From the NCBI GenBank assembly GCA_964545715.1, contig CAZJHX010000023.1, forward strand, positions 19,984 to 83,983: a stretch of DNA of 64,000 nt, given 5' to 3'. Below, in pieces: positions 55,651-64,000 of the stretch (its first letter is position 1; each line of letters opens with the position of its first letter). The notes below the pieces were generated by a model. It ran no database searches. It was not told the DNA's origin and saw nothing but the letters and a program-made list of their open reading frames with translations. The translations under genes and the position numbers were made by a program. The DNA is from CAZJHX01 sp964545715 (GTDB taxonomy: Bacteria > Myxococcota_A > UBA9042 > GCA-2863065).

Positions 55651-56820
55651 ATGCGATTGCTGTTGTTGTTGCTGTTGTCCTTGGCCCTCTCCTGTTCGTC
55701 CGCTGCCGACGACCCCACCGTTGAGGATCCTGCGCCCCCTGACCACGCCGCGACCGACGGTGCGCCGGGTGACACCGCCGACGATCCGGTGGTCGACGAC
55801 CCCGTCCCGGACGACCCCGGCACGACCGCCGATGATCCGGTGCTGGACGACCCGATCGCCACGGGTGACGCGACGACCGGCGACGATCCGCCCGACGATC
55901 CGCCCTGGGATCCGGCGGACGGCATTCCCCCGGTAGATTTGGCTGTGCCCGAGAACGGCTTTCAGGTCACGACCAAGGGCCGGTGGATCAAGCCGGGCAC
56001 CGACGTGGAGTTCTGCGAGGTGGTCCAGCTGCCGGGCGGCCCTGACGACGTGTACGAGGCGCGCCGCCTGGAGGTGGCGATGCACAAGTTCTCGCACCAC
56101 GTGATCATCAAGGCCGCCATTCCCGGCTCGGCAACGGAATCGCTGATGGAGCCCGGGACGCAGGTGCCTTGCATTCGGCCGCAGGACCCGTTCGGCGAGG
56201 ACATGGTCGACGTCTTTGGGGCGCAGCAGCCGTACCACGAGGTCATCTTCCCGGAGAAGGTGGGGCGGGTCTTCTACGGCGGCCAGAAGCTGGTCTTCGA
56301 CTTTCACTATTACAACCCGACGCTGGAAGAGATCCCGGCGCGCCACGCCCTGAACTTCCACCTGGCGGAAGAGGGGGAGATCGAGCACATCATCAGCACG
56401 TTCGGGTTCTACAACTTCACGTTCCTGGTCATGCCCGGGCAGACCGCGTCAACAGCGGCGCAGTGCACCTTTGACGACGACGTGATGCTGTGGTCACTGA
56501 CCCGCCACACGCATCAGTGGGGCAAGAACTTCCACGTCTGGTGGAGCGGCGGCGACAACGACGGCGAGCACATCTGGACCAGCGAGGACTGGGAGCACGA
56601 CGTCGATTATGTGCTGCCCGACGGTCCCATCCTGGTGCCCAAGGGGGTGGGACTGCGCTTTCAGTGTGAGTTCGACAACACCAGCGACCACCTGCTGACG
56701 TTTGGGGTCAGCGCCAGCGACGAGATGTGCATCCTCTTCGGCATGGTCTGGTCACCCGACGGCTTGACCGTGCCCGATCAGAGCTGCACCGCGAGCCCCG
56801 CCACCTCGGAGGATCTCTAG
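55651..56820 (+). CDS. Copper type II monooxygenase (PHM-like) lipoprotein
   Basis: With ATG 55651 it has 389 residues. Lipobox SLALSC is followed by an Asp/Pro/Thr-rich linker (to about residue 90). The body matches copper type II, ascorbate-dependent monooxygenases (PHM/DBH): His149-His150 in KFSHHVIIK and His219 in FDFHYYNP are the CuA ligands. His286 and His288 in TRHTHQWG and Met359 in SDEMCIL are the CuB ligands. All six are present, so it should be active in hydroxylating an external substrate with O2. It begins 22 bases after the ANTAR regulator, and an earlier ATG lies at 55636. The operon suggests control by that two-component pair. Confidence 0.88.
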   Translation: MRLLLLLLLSLALSCSSAADDPTVEDPAPPDHAATDGAPGDTADDPVVDDPVPDDPGTTADDPVLDDPIATGDATTGDDPPDDPPWDPADGIPPVDLAVPENGFQVTTKGRWIKPGTDVEFCEVVQLPGGPDDVYEARRLEVAMHKFSHHVIIKAAIPGSATESLMEPGTQVPCIRPQDPFGEDMVDVFGAQQPYHEVIFPEKVGRVFYGGQKLVFDFHYYNPTLEEIPARHALNFHLAEEGEIEHIISTFGFYNFTFLVMPGQTASTAAQCTFDDDVMLWSLTRHTHQWGKNFHVWWSGGDNDGEHIWTSEDWEHDVDYVLPDGPILVPKGVGLRFQCEFDNTSDHLLTFGVSASDEMCILFGMVWSPDGLTVPDQSCTASPATSEDL

Positions 56821-56887
56821 AACCCCCTCAATAGCCCGCTATCATGGCTTTGGCGGTATCCTCTACGGTGCATATCGGTTATACTCC

Positions 56888-56940
56888 CCCACCTGGGTGG
56901 CCCAAAATCCGCCCAGAAGACAGGTGGGAGGTCTTTCTTT
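56888..56940 (+). promoter_or_regulatory. Structured leader with overlapping hairpins
   Basis: CCCACCTG (56888-56895) pairs with CAGGTGGG (56921-56928), and the T-rich GTCTTTCTTT follows. Inside it, CTGGGTGG (56893-56900) pairs with CCGCCCAG (56909-56916, one G-T) across an 8-base loop. The two share three bases, so they compete in part. A -10-like TATACT lies at 56880-56885. This may be a terminator for the copper-monooxygenase operon or a riboregulatory leader for the next gene. Confidence 0.4.
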
Positions 56941-56966
56941 TGGTTGAGACTCATCAAGGAGTTGGC

Positions 56967-57920
56967 TTGGATTCTGCGGTCACATTGTATCAGCACGTCA
57001 AGCGCCCCCAGTGGGGCCTGGCTGTCATGTCATGGGAAGGGGATGATCGGCGACGCTATCTCTTCCAGGACGGCGAAGTACGGACCATCAAGGCCGACTA
57101 TTACTCGATGATGGGTGAGGTTTCGGAGCTGCCGGAGGGCTCGGCGGAGGTCGTCACCGACCTGCTGAAGCGCCTGGAGACGACCCGAACGCGCCGCGAG
57201 CTGAGCAAGAAGGCCAGCCCGCGCAACAAGCCCGTGTTGACGTTCGACGAGCAATGCAAAGCGTTCCTGATCGAGTACCCGAAAGGGTTCGCGGATCCGG
57301 AGTGGCTGGCCAACGTGCGCGGTGAGGAAGGCGGTCGCAAGCTGAAGCGCCTGCGTCACGCGGCCATGGCCAACGCGTCTGCCAAGCTGGCGAAAGACGC
57401 GCTCAAGGAGCTGATGGATGCCGGCGACTTCAAGACGGTCTGTGAGACCGTGGCCGCCGTGCTGAAGAGCACCGACCTGGTCCGTGCGGCCGCCGACGTC
57501 AAGCCGGTTGCAGCGCTGCCCGAGGAGAAGCATCAGGACTTCGCCAAGGCCGTCTTTGAGCTGCTGCACGGCGAGGGTGCCTACGAAGCGCGCTTCACGA
57601 GCTTCGTGCTGTACGCCCCGTCGGCCGATGGCGCTGAGACGTCCTGGCCGCTGGCCACCGTGCTGTCGGCGCTGGTCTACCCGACCGACCACATCTGCGT
57701 GCGTCCTAGCAGCTTCCGGTCGCAGGCGCGCTGGTTCGACCCGAACCTGCGATACAACGTCCGTCCGACGGGCAAGCTGTACGTCCGCTTCTTGGAGATG
57801 GGCCGTACCGTGCACAGCGCGCTGAACAAGCTTGAGACCAAGCCGCGCGACCTGATGGACACGTTCGACTTCATTCGCCTGACCCTGCGCCCGCGCGCGG
57901 TCAAGCTCATCAAGGGCTGA
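56967..57920 (+). CDS. Hypothetical protein
   Basis: The start is set at TTG 56967 because AAGGAG lies five bases upstream. A longer frame from ATG 56844 would run over the hairpin region. The protein then has 317 residues and reads MDSAVTLYQHVKRPQWGLAV. It is soluble and rich in Lys/Arg/Glu, with helical stretches (AKLAKDALKELMDAGDFKTVCETVAAVL) and a conserved-looking end (VYPTDHICVRPSSFRSQARWF). No family is recognised. Its leader carries structured RNA, and an ANTAR regulator lies 1.3 kb upstream. Confidence 0.6.
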   Translation: MDSAVTLYQHVKRPQWGLAVMSWEGDDRRRYLFQDGEVRTIKADYYSMMGEVSELPEGSAEVVTDLLKRLETTRTRRELSKKASPRNKPVLTFDEQCKAFLIEYPKGFADPEWLANVRGEEGGRKLKRLRHAAMANASAKLAKDALKELMDAGDFKTVCETVAAVLKSTDLVRAAADVKPVAALPEEKHQDFAKAVFELLHGEGAYEARFTSFVLYAPSADGAETSWPLATVLSALVYPTDHICVRPSSFRSQARWFDPNLRYNVRPTGKLYVRFLEMGRTVHSALNKLETKPRDLMDTFDFIRLTLRPRAVKLIKG

Positions 57921-57927
57921 GAGCCCT
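57913..57927. terminator. Stem-loop between convergent stops
   Basis: AGGGCT and AGCCCT pair across GAG, right at the two convergent stops. There is no T-run on either strand, so it would be a weak bidirectional terminator at best. Confidence 0.3.
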
Positions 57928-59065
57928 ACTTCGCAACTGGTATCGCGGCCGGGTGAACCGGCTGCGACCCGTTGAGAACACCGGCGCCCGACTCGTCTTG
58001 TAGGATGTGACGCCACAGGTACGCCTGCACGAAGGTGTTGATCACCTCGTAGCCTTCGTCGGCCTGGATGAACTGGTCTCCCTCGCAGCCGTCGCCCTCT
58101 TGCAGCGACCCGAGGTACTTGCACGCGATAGAGAAGCTCTGATGGCCCGCGGTCGTGATGTCCACGCGGAGGTCGTTCTCGCCGTCCAGGGAGGCCCAGT
58201 AGGGGTCGCCGTTGGCCGCGTTGGTCACGGCGTTGTCCAGCGCCCCGGTGAGCATGAGCACGGGGACGTCGACCGTCGAGGCGCCGCCGTTGAAGACCGC
58301 CTGATCGCCGGGTGCCATGGGGATGGCCACGTCGACGCGCGGGTCGGCCAGGTCGGCGAAGATCGCGGCGCGCTCGGGGGTCATCTCGCTGCAGAAGGCC
58401 TGGGCATCAGGGTCGGCGGCGTCGCATTGGGCCGTGTCGTACGTCGCCCCGGCCCACCCGAAAGTCGTGTAGCCGCCGTAGCTGTGTCCGGTGACGGCGA
58501 CCAGGTCGGACACCCGACCGGTCAGCGGATCATCGGCGGGCAGCGCGGTGACGGCATCGAGCGCGGCGGTGAGGTCCTGCGGGCGCGCCAGATAGTTGGG
58601 CGTTCGGTGCGGCTTATCAAAGTCCAGAAAGGTGTTGCCGGTGTGGTCAGGCGCCACGATCAACCAACCGTGACGCGCCAGCGCCTCGGTCATGAAGAAG
58701 CTCTGCTCGGCGAAGCTGGTGAAGCCGTGGCTGAACACGAGCACCGGGTAGGGCCCGTCGCCCGCGGGAGTGGCATCCACGAAGACCTCGTCGCGCTCGA
58801 TGAAGCCCTGGTAGTTGGCGATGTCGCCGTTGGCGTCCTCGGTGGGGTACCAGACCACGACGCGCAGGGTCCGGTCGCCCTCGATGCCCCGCGGTTGGTA
58901 GGTCACATCCAGCACACGCATACCGACACCGTAGATGATGGGCTCGTCAGGCTGAGCCGCGTCCTGTTGAGTGGTGTCCGCTGCCGTGTCGGGGGTGCCG
59001 GTAGGCGTCTCGCTGTGTGCAGCGCACGCGGAGATGAGCAGCGTGAGGAAACACAGCCGTCTCAT
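57926..59065 (-). CDS. Alpha/beta-hydrolase lipoprotein
   Basis: This 379-residue lipoprotein has lipobox LISAC (Cys14) and a Thr/Gln-rich linker. The fold is like platelet-activating-factor acetylhydrolase and dienelactone hydrolase relatives: LRVVVWYP, VLVFSHGFTS as oxyanion loop, nucleophile GHSYGGYT (Ser195), acid in MLTGALDNAVT and His in TTAGHQSFS. It lies outside the cytoplasm and should hydrolyse esters or lipids. Its ATG overlaps the stop of the larger lipoprotein gene upstream by four bases (ATGA), so they are co-translated and probably act on related material. Confidence 0.85.
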   Translation of the reverse strand: MRRLCFLTLLISACAAHSETPTGTPDTAADTTQQDAAQPDEPIIYGVGMRVLDVTYQPRGIEGDRTLRVVVWYPTEDANGDIANYQGFIERDEVFVDATPAGDGPYPVLVFSHGFTSFAEQSFFMTEALARHGWLIVAPDHTGNTFLDFDKPHRTPNYLARPQDLTAALDAVTALPADDPLTGRVSDLVAVTGHSYGGYTTFGWAGATYDTAQCDAADPDAQAFCSEMTPERAAIFADLADPRVDVAIPMAPGDQAVFNGGASTVDVPVLMLTGALDNAVTNAANGDPYWASLDGENDLRVDITTAGHQSFSIACKYLGSLQEGDGCEGDQFIQADEGYEVINTFVQAYLWRHILQDESGAGVLNGSQPVHPAAIPVAK

Positions 59066-61839
59066 TTCTGGGTCATCTCGAAGGTGGCCGACACAAAGGC
59101 GGCGTCGGGCAGCGTCTCGGCGGTGTAGCCCAGTAGAGTCGCGATGACGCTGATCGTGTCTTTTTCGGGGAAGCCGACGGCGGCCATGCCGGCCTCGATG
59201 ACGGCGGAGACCGGCACGATGCCGGCGACCGTCAGCAGGTTGGAGTCTTCGGGCAGCTGAACGACGGCGTCCAGGACCAGCAGGCTCTCGATAAACAGCC
59301 CGGAGTCTCGGTTGAGAATGGGCAGCGCGGCCAGGTCTGCGGCGCAGTCGAGCACCATGCCCTCCGTCTGCTCACAGGTCATGCGGCTCCATGCGTCCAG
59401 CGGTACGGCGCCGCTCTCGTCGCGGCCGGCGCCAAAGACGATCTCCTCGGGGCCCAGGCGGCCGACCACCACGTTGGGGAAGAACGGATTGACCAGGCTG
59501 AGACCCTCCGGGATGACAGCCTTGCCGGTGTAGCCGGAGTCCCACTCCTCAGTGACCCGGAAGACGGTCGACTCGAACAGGAACGGCTGCCCGTCGCGCT
59601 CTCCCGGCGCCGACAGCACAAACGCGCCGGGCGTCTGAGGGACAGCGGGCAGCGCGGCCAGCGCCGACACCAGCGGGTCATCGATGCTGACCACAGCGGT
59701 CTCATCAGGCAGCAACAGCACGTCAGACAGCTGGATCGACGTGCGGGCGCGCATGCCGACCGCCGCGCGCTCCGTCAGTGAGGCATAGAAATGCGCAAAC
59801 CGGGCGGGCTCCAGATAGCGACCGACGCCCGCCGCACGGTCGATCGGGGCGTATCGGTAGTCCAGCTCTCGTCGCTTGGTCACCGTCAGCAGCTGCTGGT
59901 GGGTCACCGCGGCGGCGGCAAACCGGGCCAACGCGTCCTCGCGCTCCAGCGTTTTGTTTCTCAGCTCAGCGTAGCGCCAGGCGGCCAGCCCGCCGAAGAG
60001 CTGAGCGGCAAAGCGGGCACGCAGCGCGTCGGCCTCCACACCGTCGAAGATCTCAGCGAACCAGGACGCCGCATCGGGGGTCACGTCTGCGTCCACCGCG
60101 CGCAGGCGATCGGCGAGCTGATCGTGCTGGACCGCGGTGTAGTCCAGGTCTGCGCCGGTACCCAGCCGCCACGCGGTGACCGTGGCCAGATCCCACATCA
60201 GCATGGAGCGCGGTGACGGCGGCTGCGGGTGAGCCTGGTCTGCGTCGGAGCCCGCCAGATACGGCAGCAGGCCACCGAACAGCAGATCCTGCTCCTGACG
60301 TTGGGCCAGCGCTGCCAGCACCTCCGCCGTCTCGATGGCTGCGTCACCGAGCAGGTCGGTCAGGTCCTCGCGACACCGCGCCAGCGTGGCGTCGACGTCA
60401 AACCCCATACGCAGGGTGCAGTACTCGTGCTGCCAGGCACCCCACTCGTGACCGTTGCTGCGCACGCGCAGGCTCTCCAGCCCGCCGGCAAGCATAGGGG
60501 CGATGGCTTGGAGATCCCGCGAGCGCGCCTCGGTGACCAGCGGGAGGTATAGCGGCACCTGCAGGTCGAAGCCGTCGCCCCAGGCGCCCCACGTCGAGAG
60601 CCCGACGCGGCGGTACGGGTAGGCGGCGCCCAGCAGCTCCGCCAGAAAGCTGAAGTCCTGGCTGCCGAACGCAGGGCCGGGCCGCGTCAGGTCGAAGCAC
60701 AGGGGAGGCTCCACAGTGACGCCGACGTTGAGCGGTGTGGCCGCGACGACGTCGGCGGTCTCGGCCGGACTGTGCCAGCCGCGCGCGATCACGCTCAGGC
60801 GGGTCTGGCCGAAGTGGGCGAGCAGGTGGTCGCTGAGCACGGCCAGGTGACCGGCGATGACGCCCGGAGCCGGCGTGTCGGAGGCCCCGGCGTCCACGGT
60901 GACGGTCAGACGAAGCGGCTGCGGGTCCACGGCCATGAGCGTGTCCAGGGCGGCCTCGAGCGTGGCCACGGTGTCGGGCTCGTCACCCGCCAACAGACCT
61001 GTCGGGCCGAACAGCGCGACCTCGTCGATGGGCAGCAGCCCTCGGGTGAGGGCGTGGTCCAAGGCGGCGGGGACCAGGCGCCGGTCGACAGCGGACGCCC
61101 CGTTTTTCACGAGCCAGTCCACGTATCGCAGGGCCTCCGGCAGCAGCGCCTCGTCATCGCCGAACAGGGCGTCAGCGACATCGATGGGACGATCGACGGC
61201 CACGGTCACGGCACGCCAGGCGAACGGGGGCTCCCCCTCGCGAGTCACCGCGTCCACGGGCCAGCGCGGGGTCTGAGGCACGTACTCCTCCTCGGGGTGG
61301 AAGAAGCGTACTCCAAGCAGGTGCAGCCACTGATACGCCGCGTATTGACGGCCGCGCAGACCACCGCCGATCAGCTCGATGAGGCTGCCGCGCGCACAGC
61401 GGGTCTCGGCGATGCGCCAGGCCTGGTCCGTCGCGTCCAGGGCGTCCAGCTTGGGCTTGCCCAGGCCGTCACCGGCAAACACCAGGCGCCCGACCTCCGG
61501 CGCGCAGGTCAGCGCCCCCTCGGCGGCGGCGTCTAAGGTTGTCTCGAAACCGAAGGCGGCCAGGTAGGACGCGACATCGGCCGCGGTCGCGTGCACGGCA
61601 TCGGGCGCATCCTTGGCCACGAACAGCTCCCACTGAGTCGGGTACGGCGGGGGCGCCACGGTGATGTCGGGCTCGGGCGTGACGGCGGTGTCGGGAGCGG
61701 GCGGCGTGTCTGGTGTGGCGGCCGGCGCGTCTTCCGGCGGCGCGACTGCGACGTCCTCGGGAGCGGCGACCGGCACGGCCGGTGAGTCGGCGCACGACAG
61801 GGCCAGACACAGCAACAACATCGACATCCAGCGAGCCAC
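59062..61839 (-). CDS. Large lipoprotein, glycosidase-like N-terminal part
   Basis: This 925-residue protein starts at ATG 61839. Signal MARWMSMLLLCLALSC ends in a lipobox and is followed by a Pro/Ala/Asp linker to about 60. Residues 70-190 look like the beta-rich N-terminal domain that precedes GH67, GH20 or DUF4838-type glycosidase barrels (GLRGRQYAAYQWLHLLGVRFFHPEEEYVP). A barrel-like region follows (YVDWLVKNGASAVDRRLV; LSVIARGWHSPAET; GLSTWGAWGDGFD). No catalytic acid pair can be named. The C-terminal half is helical and then beta-rich. It is likely a surface polysaccharide-binding or cleaving protein. Confidence 0.6.
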   Translation of the reverse strand: MARWMSMLLLCLALSCADSPAVPVAAPEDVAVAPPEDAPAATPDTPPAPDTAVTPEPDITVAPPPYPTQWELFVAKDAPDAVHATAADVASYLAAFGFETTLDAAAEGALTCAPEVGRLVFAGDGLGKPKLDALDATDQAWRIAETRCARGSLIELIGGGLRGRQYAAYQWLHLLGVRFFHPEEEYVPQTPRWPVDAVTREGEPPFAWRAVTVAVDRPIDVADALFGDDEALLPEALRYVDWLVKNGASAVDRRLVPAALDHALTRGLLPIDEVALFGPTGLLAGDEPDTVATLEAALDTLMAVDPQPLRLTVTVDAGASDTPAPGVIAGHLAVLSDHLLAHFGQTRLSVIARGWHSPAETADVVAATPLNVGVTVEPPLCFDLTRPGPAFGSQDFSFLAELLGAAYPYRRVGLSTWGAWGDGFDLQVPLYLPLVTEARSRDLQAIAPMLAGGLESLRVRSNGHEWGAWQHEYCTLRMGFDVDATLARCREDLTDLLGDAAIETAEVLAALAQRQEQDLLFGGLLPYLAGSDADQAHPQPPSPRSMLMWDLATVTAWRLGTGADLDYTAVQHDQLADRLRAVDADVTPDAASWFAEIFDGVEADALRARFAAQLFGGLAAWRYAELRNKTLEREDALARFAAAAVTHQQLLTVTKRRELDYRYAPIDRAAGVGRYLEPARFAHFYASLTERAAVGMRARTSIQLSDVLLLPDETAVVSIDDPLVSALAALPAVPQTPGAFVLSAPGERDGQPFLFESTVFRVTEEWDSGYTGKAVIPEGLSLVNPFFPNVVVGRLGPEEIVFGAGRDESGAVPLDAWSRMTCEQTEGMVLDCAADLAALPILNRDSGLFIESLLVLDAVVQLPEDSNLLTVAGIVPVSAVIEAGMAAVGFPEKDTISVIATLLGYTAETLPDAAFVSATFEMTQK

Positions 61840-61840
61840 G

Positions 61841-61869
61841 TTGGGACATTAGCACCAATCGGGTATGTT
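61841..61869 (+). promoter_or_regulatory. Candidate promoter with very short leader
   Basis: TTGGGA and TATGTT are 17 bases apart (61841-61846, 61864-61869). With a start near 61876 the ATG at 61879 would be almost leaderless, and there is no ribosome site before it. Confidence 0.35.
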
Positions 61870-61878
61870 GCACCGCTC

Positions 61879-62332
61879 ATGGCGGTACTCGCGCTTGTCA
61901 GCCTGTTCCTCACCAGCATCATCGGAGCCGTCCTCTGGATAGTCAGCACCGAGGTGCAGGCGGCCGCCTATGGCGCGGCGGGCTGGAATCCGTTTCTCAT
62001 CGGCGCGGTCTGCTCGGCCGGCCAGAACGTCAACTACGTCATCTTGTACATCGGCGGCACAGAGCTGCTGGAGCGGTGGATGTGGCTGGCGCGCCAGGTC
62101 GACCGCGTGCACGAGCGCTTGGGGCGACCGCATGGACAAGGGCTACGTGTACTTGAGCATCGTCGGCGCGCTGACCGGCATGCCGCCGATCGCGGCGATG
62201 GTCGTCCTGGCCCCCGGCTTTCATCTGCGCTTGCGCAACGTGCTCATGATCACTATCCCCTGCCGCTTTATTCGCTTCACTGTGCTGGCATGGGCAGGAG
62301 AACGCATCTTCGCATGGTGGGCCACGCTCTAG
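61879..62332 (+). pseudogene. Small VTT-like membrane protein, broken by a frameshift
   Basis: Two overlapping frames make one protein of about 150 residues. The N-terminal part (61879 to about 62120) reads MAVLALVSLFLTSIIGAVLW and on through QNVNYVILYIGGTELLERW. The C-terminal part, one base out of frame (62121-62332), reads RMDKGYVYLSIVGALTGMPP through RFIRFTVLAWAGERIFAWW. Removing one G from GGGG (62121-62124) joins them as RVHERLGDRMDKGY, which looks perfect. It resembles the DedA/VTT (YqaA-type) inner-membrane family, with four hydrophobic segments. It is either a real decay or a homopolymer error in the assembly. Confidence 0.75.
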
Positions 62333-62349
62333 CGTTGTAGGATGCGGCG

Positions 62350-63999
62350 GTGAATACCCACATTGTCTCCCTAATCGTCGGCCTCGGCGTCACGCTCGGA
62401 CCGCTGCATGCGGCCGCGGACAAGCCTGTGAAGCTGCCCGACTGGCTGTTGCTGGACGCCGAATATCGCGTCGAGAGCATCTTTATCGACCCGGTGGATC
62501 TCAACGGCACCGAGGTCACGGACATGCGCTGGACCGAGCAGCGAATGCGCCTGGACTTCGGCCTCAAAGCCAAGGACTACGGCGGCATCTACATCCAGGC
62601 GGATCTGCTGAACGGGGTGCTGTTTGGCGACAACGGAGACTTCGGTGGCGACCCGTCGTCCATCAGCGGGCTGGCGCTGGCGTCGAAGAATCCCAACATG
62701 ACCGGCTGGAAGGTCGGCCTGAAGCCGGGCGCGGACCCCCTGGACTATGACAGCTACCTCCCAGTGCTAAAGAGCATCTCGCCCATCGAGCTGACCAAGG
62801 TGTGGGCGGAGGCGCGGCTGCCGGTGGGTATTCTGCGGGTGGGTAGGATGGGCATGGTGGACGGCGCGCTCATCTCAGGCCACGACGGCGAGCGCCGCAA
62901 TCGCTGGGGGGTCAGCCGGGCGCCCGACCTGGCCGACCGCGTGCTGTTTGCCACCAAGATCGACGCGATCATCGATGCCATCAAGAGCGGCGGCAAGTCC
63001 AAAGGCGTCAGCCCCAGCGTGAAGAACGGCATCATCCTGGCCGGCACGTACGATTGGAACGTGCAGGACAGCCTGCTGACCACCGCAGACGACGCGTTTC
63101 AGGTGAACGTGCTGCTGTCGTGGCGCAAGGAGCACGCCGACTGGCTAGGCGCCGAGTGGCGAGACTTCGTCGTGCAAGCGGTGGCGGTGCACAAGGGATC
63201 GCGGATCTTCGACACCAACGTGTGGGCCTTTCCGGTCAAGTTCGAGAGCCACATCGGGCCGGCGTACATCAACATGCAGTTCTCCGTGATCACCGGCGAG
63301 ACGCGGGAGATCTCCGACGGCCTGGCCAAGCTGGCCGGCAAGACCGGCACCGTGCAGACCCTCCTGGCCATGGGCGCCCACGCGTTTCTGCAGTACGAGT
63401 TGGGGCCGGTGAGGATGGCTTTTGAGTTCAACTACGCGACCGGCGACGCCGACCCGCGCAGTGAGACGGATGTCACCACGTTCAGCTTCGCGCGCGACTT
63501 CAACGTGGGCCTGCTGATGTTCGAGCGGATCCTGGGCTTCCAAAGCGCCCGCGCCGCCGCTGTGGGCATCGAAAACCTGCGCAGCCTCGACGCGGCCTCG
63601 TTTCCGCTGACTGAGCTGGCAACCCAGGGGCGCTTTCACAACGCCATCGCCATCTTTCCGCAGGTCGACATCGACATCGTGAAGACCCCCAAGCACCACC
63701 TGCACTCGCGCATCGGCGTGCTGGCCGCGTGGCCGGAGGACGGCGTCGTCGACCCGATCCAGACCGTGCTCAACCAGGACGGCAGCCTCATTGCGGACGA
63801 CGCCGTGAACTGGCACGGCGGCAAACCGGGCAGCTATTACGGCACCGAGGTGGATCTGCAGCTGGAGTGGACGCTGAACGGCTTCTTCACGTGGACGCTG
63901 GAGGGCGCTGTGCTGTTTCCCGGCGACGGTCTGCAGGACGAGCACGGCGACGCTCAGACGTCGTTTTTGGTACAAAATCGCTTCATGTTTGTCTTTTGA
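62350..63999 (+). CDS. Outer-membrane beta-barrel protein
   Basis: This 549-residue protein starts at GTG 62350. A Sec signal peptide is present (VNTHIVSLIVGLGVTLGPLH, then AAADK). The mature part is a series of amphipathic beta strands (ADLLNGVLFGDNGDFGGD, WRDFVVQAVAVHKGSRIF, MAFEFNYATGDADPRS) and ends in FMFVF, with a terminal aromatic residue typical of barrels that BamA inserts. It is probably a porin-like or transport barrel. It follows the broken VTT-like gene by 17 bases. The family was not identified further. Confidence 0.8.
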   Translation: MNTHIVSLIVGLGVTLGPLHAAADKPVKLPDWLLLDAEYRVESIFIDPVDLNGTEVTDMRWTEQRMRLDFGLKAKDYGGIYIQADLLNGVLFGDNGDFGGDPSSISGLALASKNPNMTGWKVGLKPGADPLDYDSYLPVLKSISPIELTKVWAEARLPVGILRVGRMGMVDGALISGHDGERRNRWGVSRAPDLADRVLFATKIDAIIDAIKSGGKSKGVSPSVKNGIILAGTYDWNVQDSLLTTADDAFQVNVLLSWRKEHADWLGAEWRDFVVQAVAVHKGSRIFDTNVWAFPVKFESHIGPAYINMQFSVITGETREISDGLAKLAGKTGTVQTLLAMGAHAFLQYELGPVRMAFEFNYATGDADPRSETDVTTFSFARDFNVGLLMFERILGFQSARAAAVGIENLRSLDAASFPLTELATQGRFHNAIAIFPQVDIDIVKTPKHHLHSRIGVLAAWPEDGVVDPIQTVLNQDGSLIADDAVNWHGGKPGSYYGTEVDLQLEWTLNGFFTWTLEGAVLFPGDGLQDEHGDAQTSFLVQNRFMFVF

Positions 64000-64000
64000 G

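Noticed and set aside
56844..56966. N-terminal extension of the unknown gene from ATG 56844
   Set aside because: It runs through the hairpins and a -10-like element. The TTG at 56967 has a proper ribosome site.

Overview
The window is GC-rich, densely coding DNA from a Gram-negative bacterium, most likely a Myxococcota/Bradymonadota-type organism (the old Deltaproteobacteria). Pointers to this are the very many type II signal-peptide lipoproteins with Thr/Asp-rich linkers, Cys-rich repeats of the CGPDGCGGSCG type, IPT/TIG and calcium-binding Asp-rich repeats, two eukaryote-like Ser/Thr kinases, a DUF3516-type helicase and NHL or Kelch-like propeller lipoproteins. Assignment below phylum is inference. 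I saw no rRNA, tRNA, CRISPR array or insertion sequence. No gap between genes exceeds about 300 bases.

Layout. 1-1.2 kb: a less GC-rich edge with a PIN-domain toxin cut by the window start, its overlapping partner and an unknown gene. 1.3-9.5 kb: an ACT-domain regulator, a secreted esterase/propeller lipoprotein pair, a PhyH oxygenase with a small lipoprotein, and a DUF3516 helicase. 9.5-14.0 kb: site-2 protease, a REC-PAS-GGDEF-EAL protein and a Ser/Thr kinase preceded by a strong intrinsic terminator (possible attenuator). 14.3-23.6 kb: penicillin-acylase-family lipoprotein, ABC-F ATPase, a MazG/membrane-protein operon and a DUF4336-like protein. 23.6-38.2 kb: surface proteins, namely a Cys-rich 1169-residue lipoprotein, a 2927-residue modular lipoprotein translationally coupled to a PfkB kinase and a transaldolase, and a small Asp/Thr-repeat lipoprotein. 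38.2-47.5 kb: RND exporter, alkyltransferase-like DNA repair protein, alpha/beta hydrolase, TetR regulator, GST, a second Ser/Thr kinase, TPR/PEGA protein and CoA-binding protein.

47.5-53.2 kb is one minus-strand operon in which two cytochrome-P460-like c-haem lipoproteins flank two NHL-propeller lipoproteins, followed by a Kelch-like lipoprotein and an outer-membrane-type protein whose signal peptide is separated from the mature part by an in-frame TGA. 53.3-57.9 kb: a histidine kinase and ANTAR response regulator followed at once by a copper type II monooxygenase lipoprotein with all six copper ligands, then a structured leader and an unknown gene. 57.9-64 kb: hydrolase and glycosidase-like lipoproteins, a small membrane protein broken by one extra G, and an outer-membrane beta-barrel.

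The two parts I would look at first are the P460/NHL lipoprotein operon with its neighbouring HK/ANTAR/copper-monooxygenase operon, and the giant modular surface protein fused by overlap to sugar-metabolism genes.
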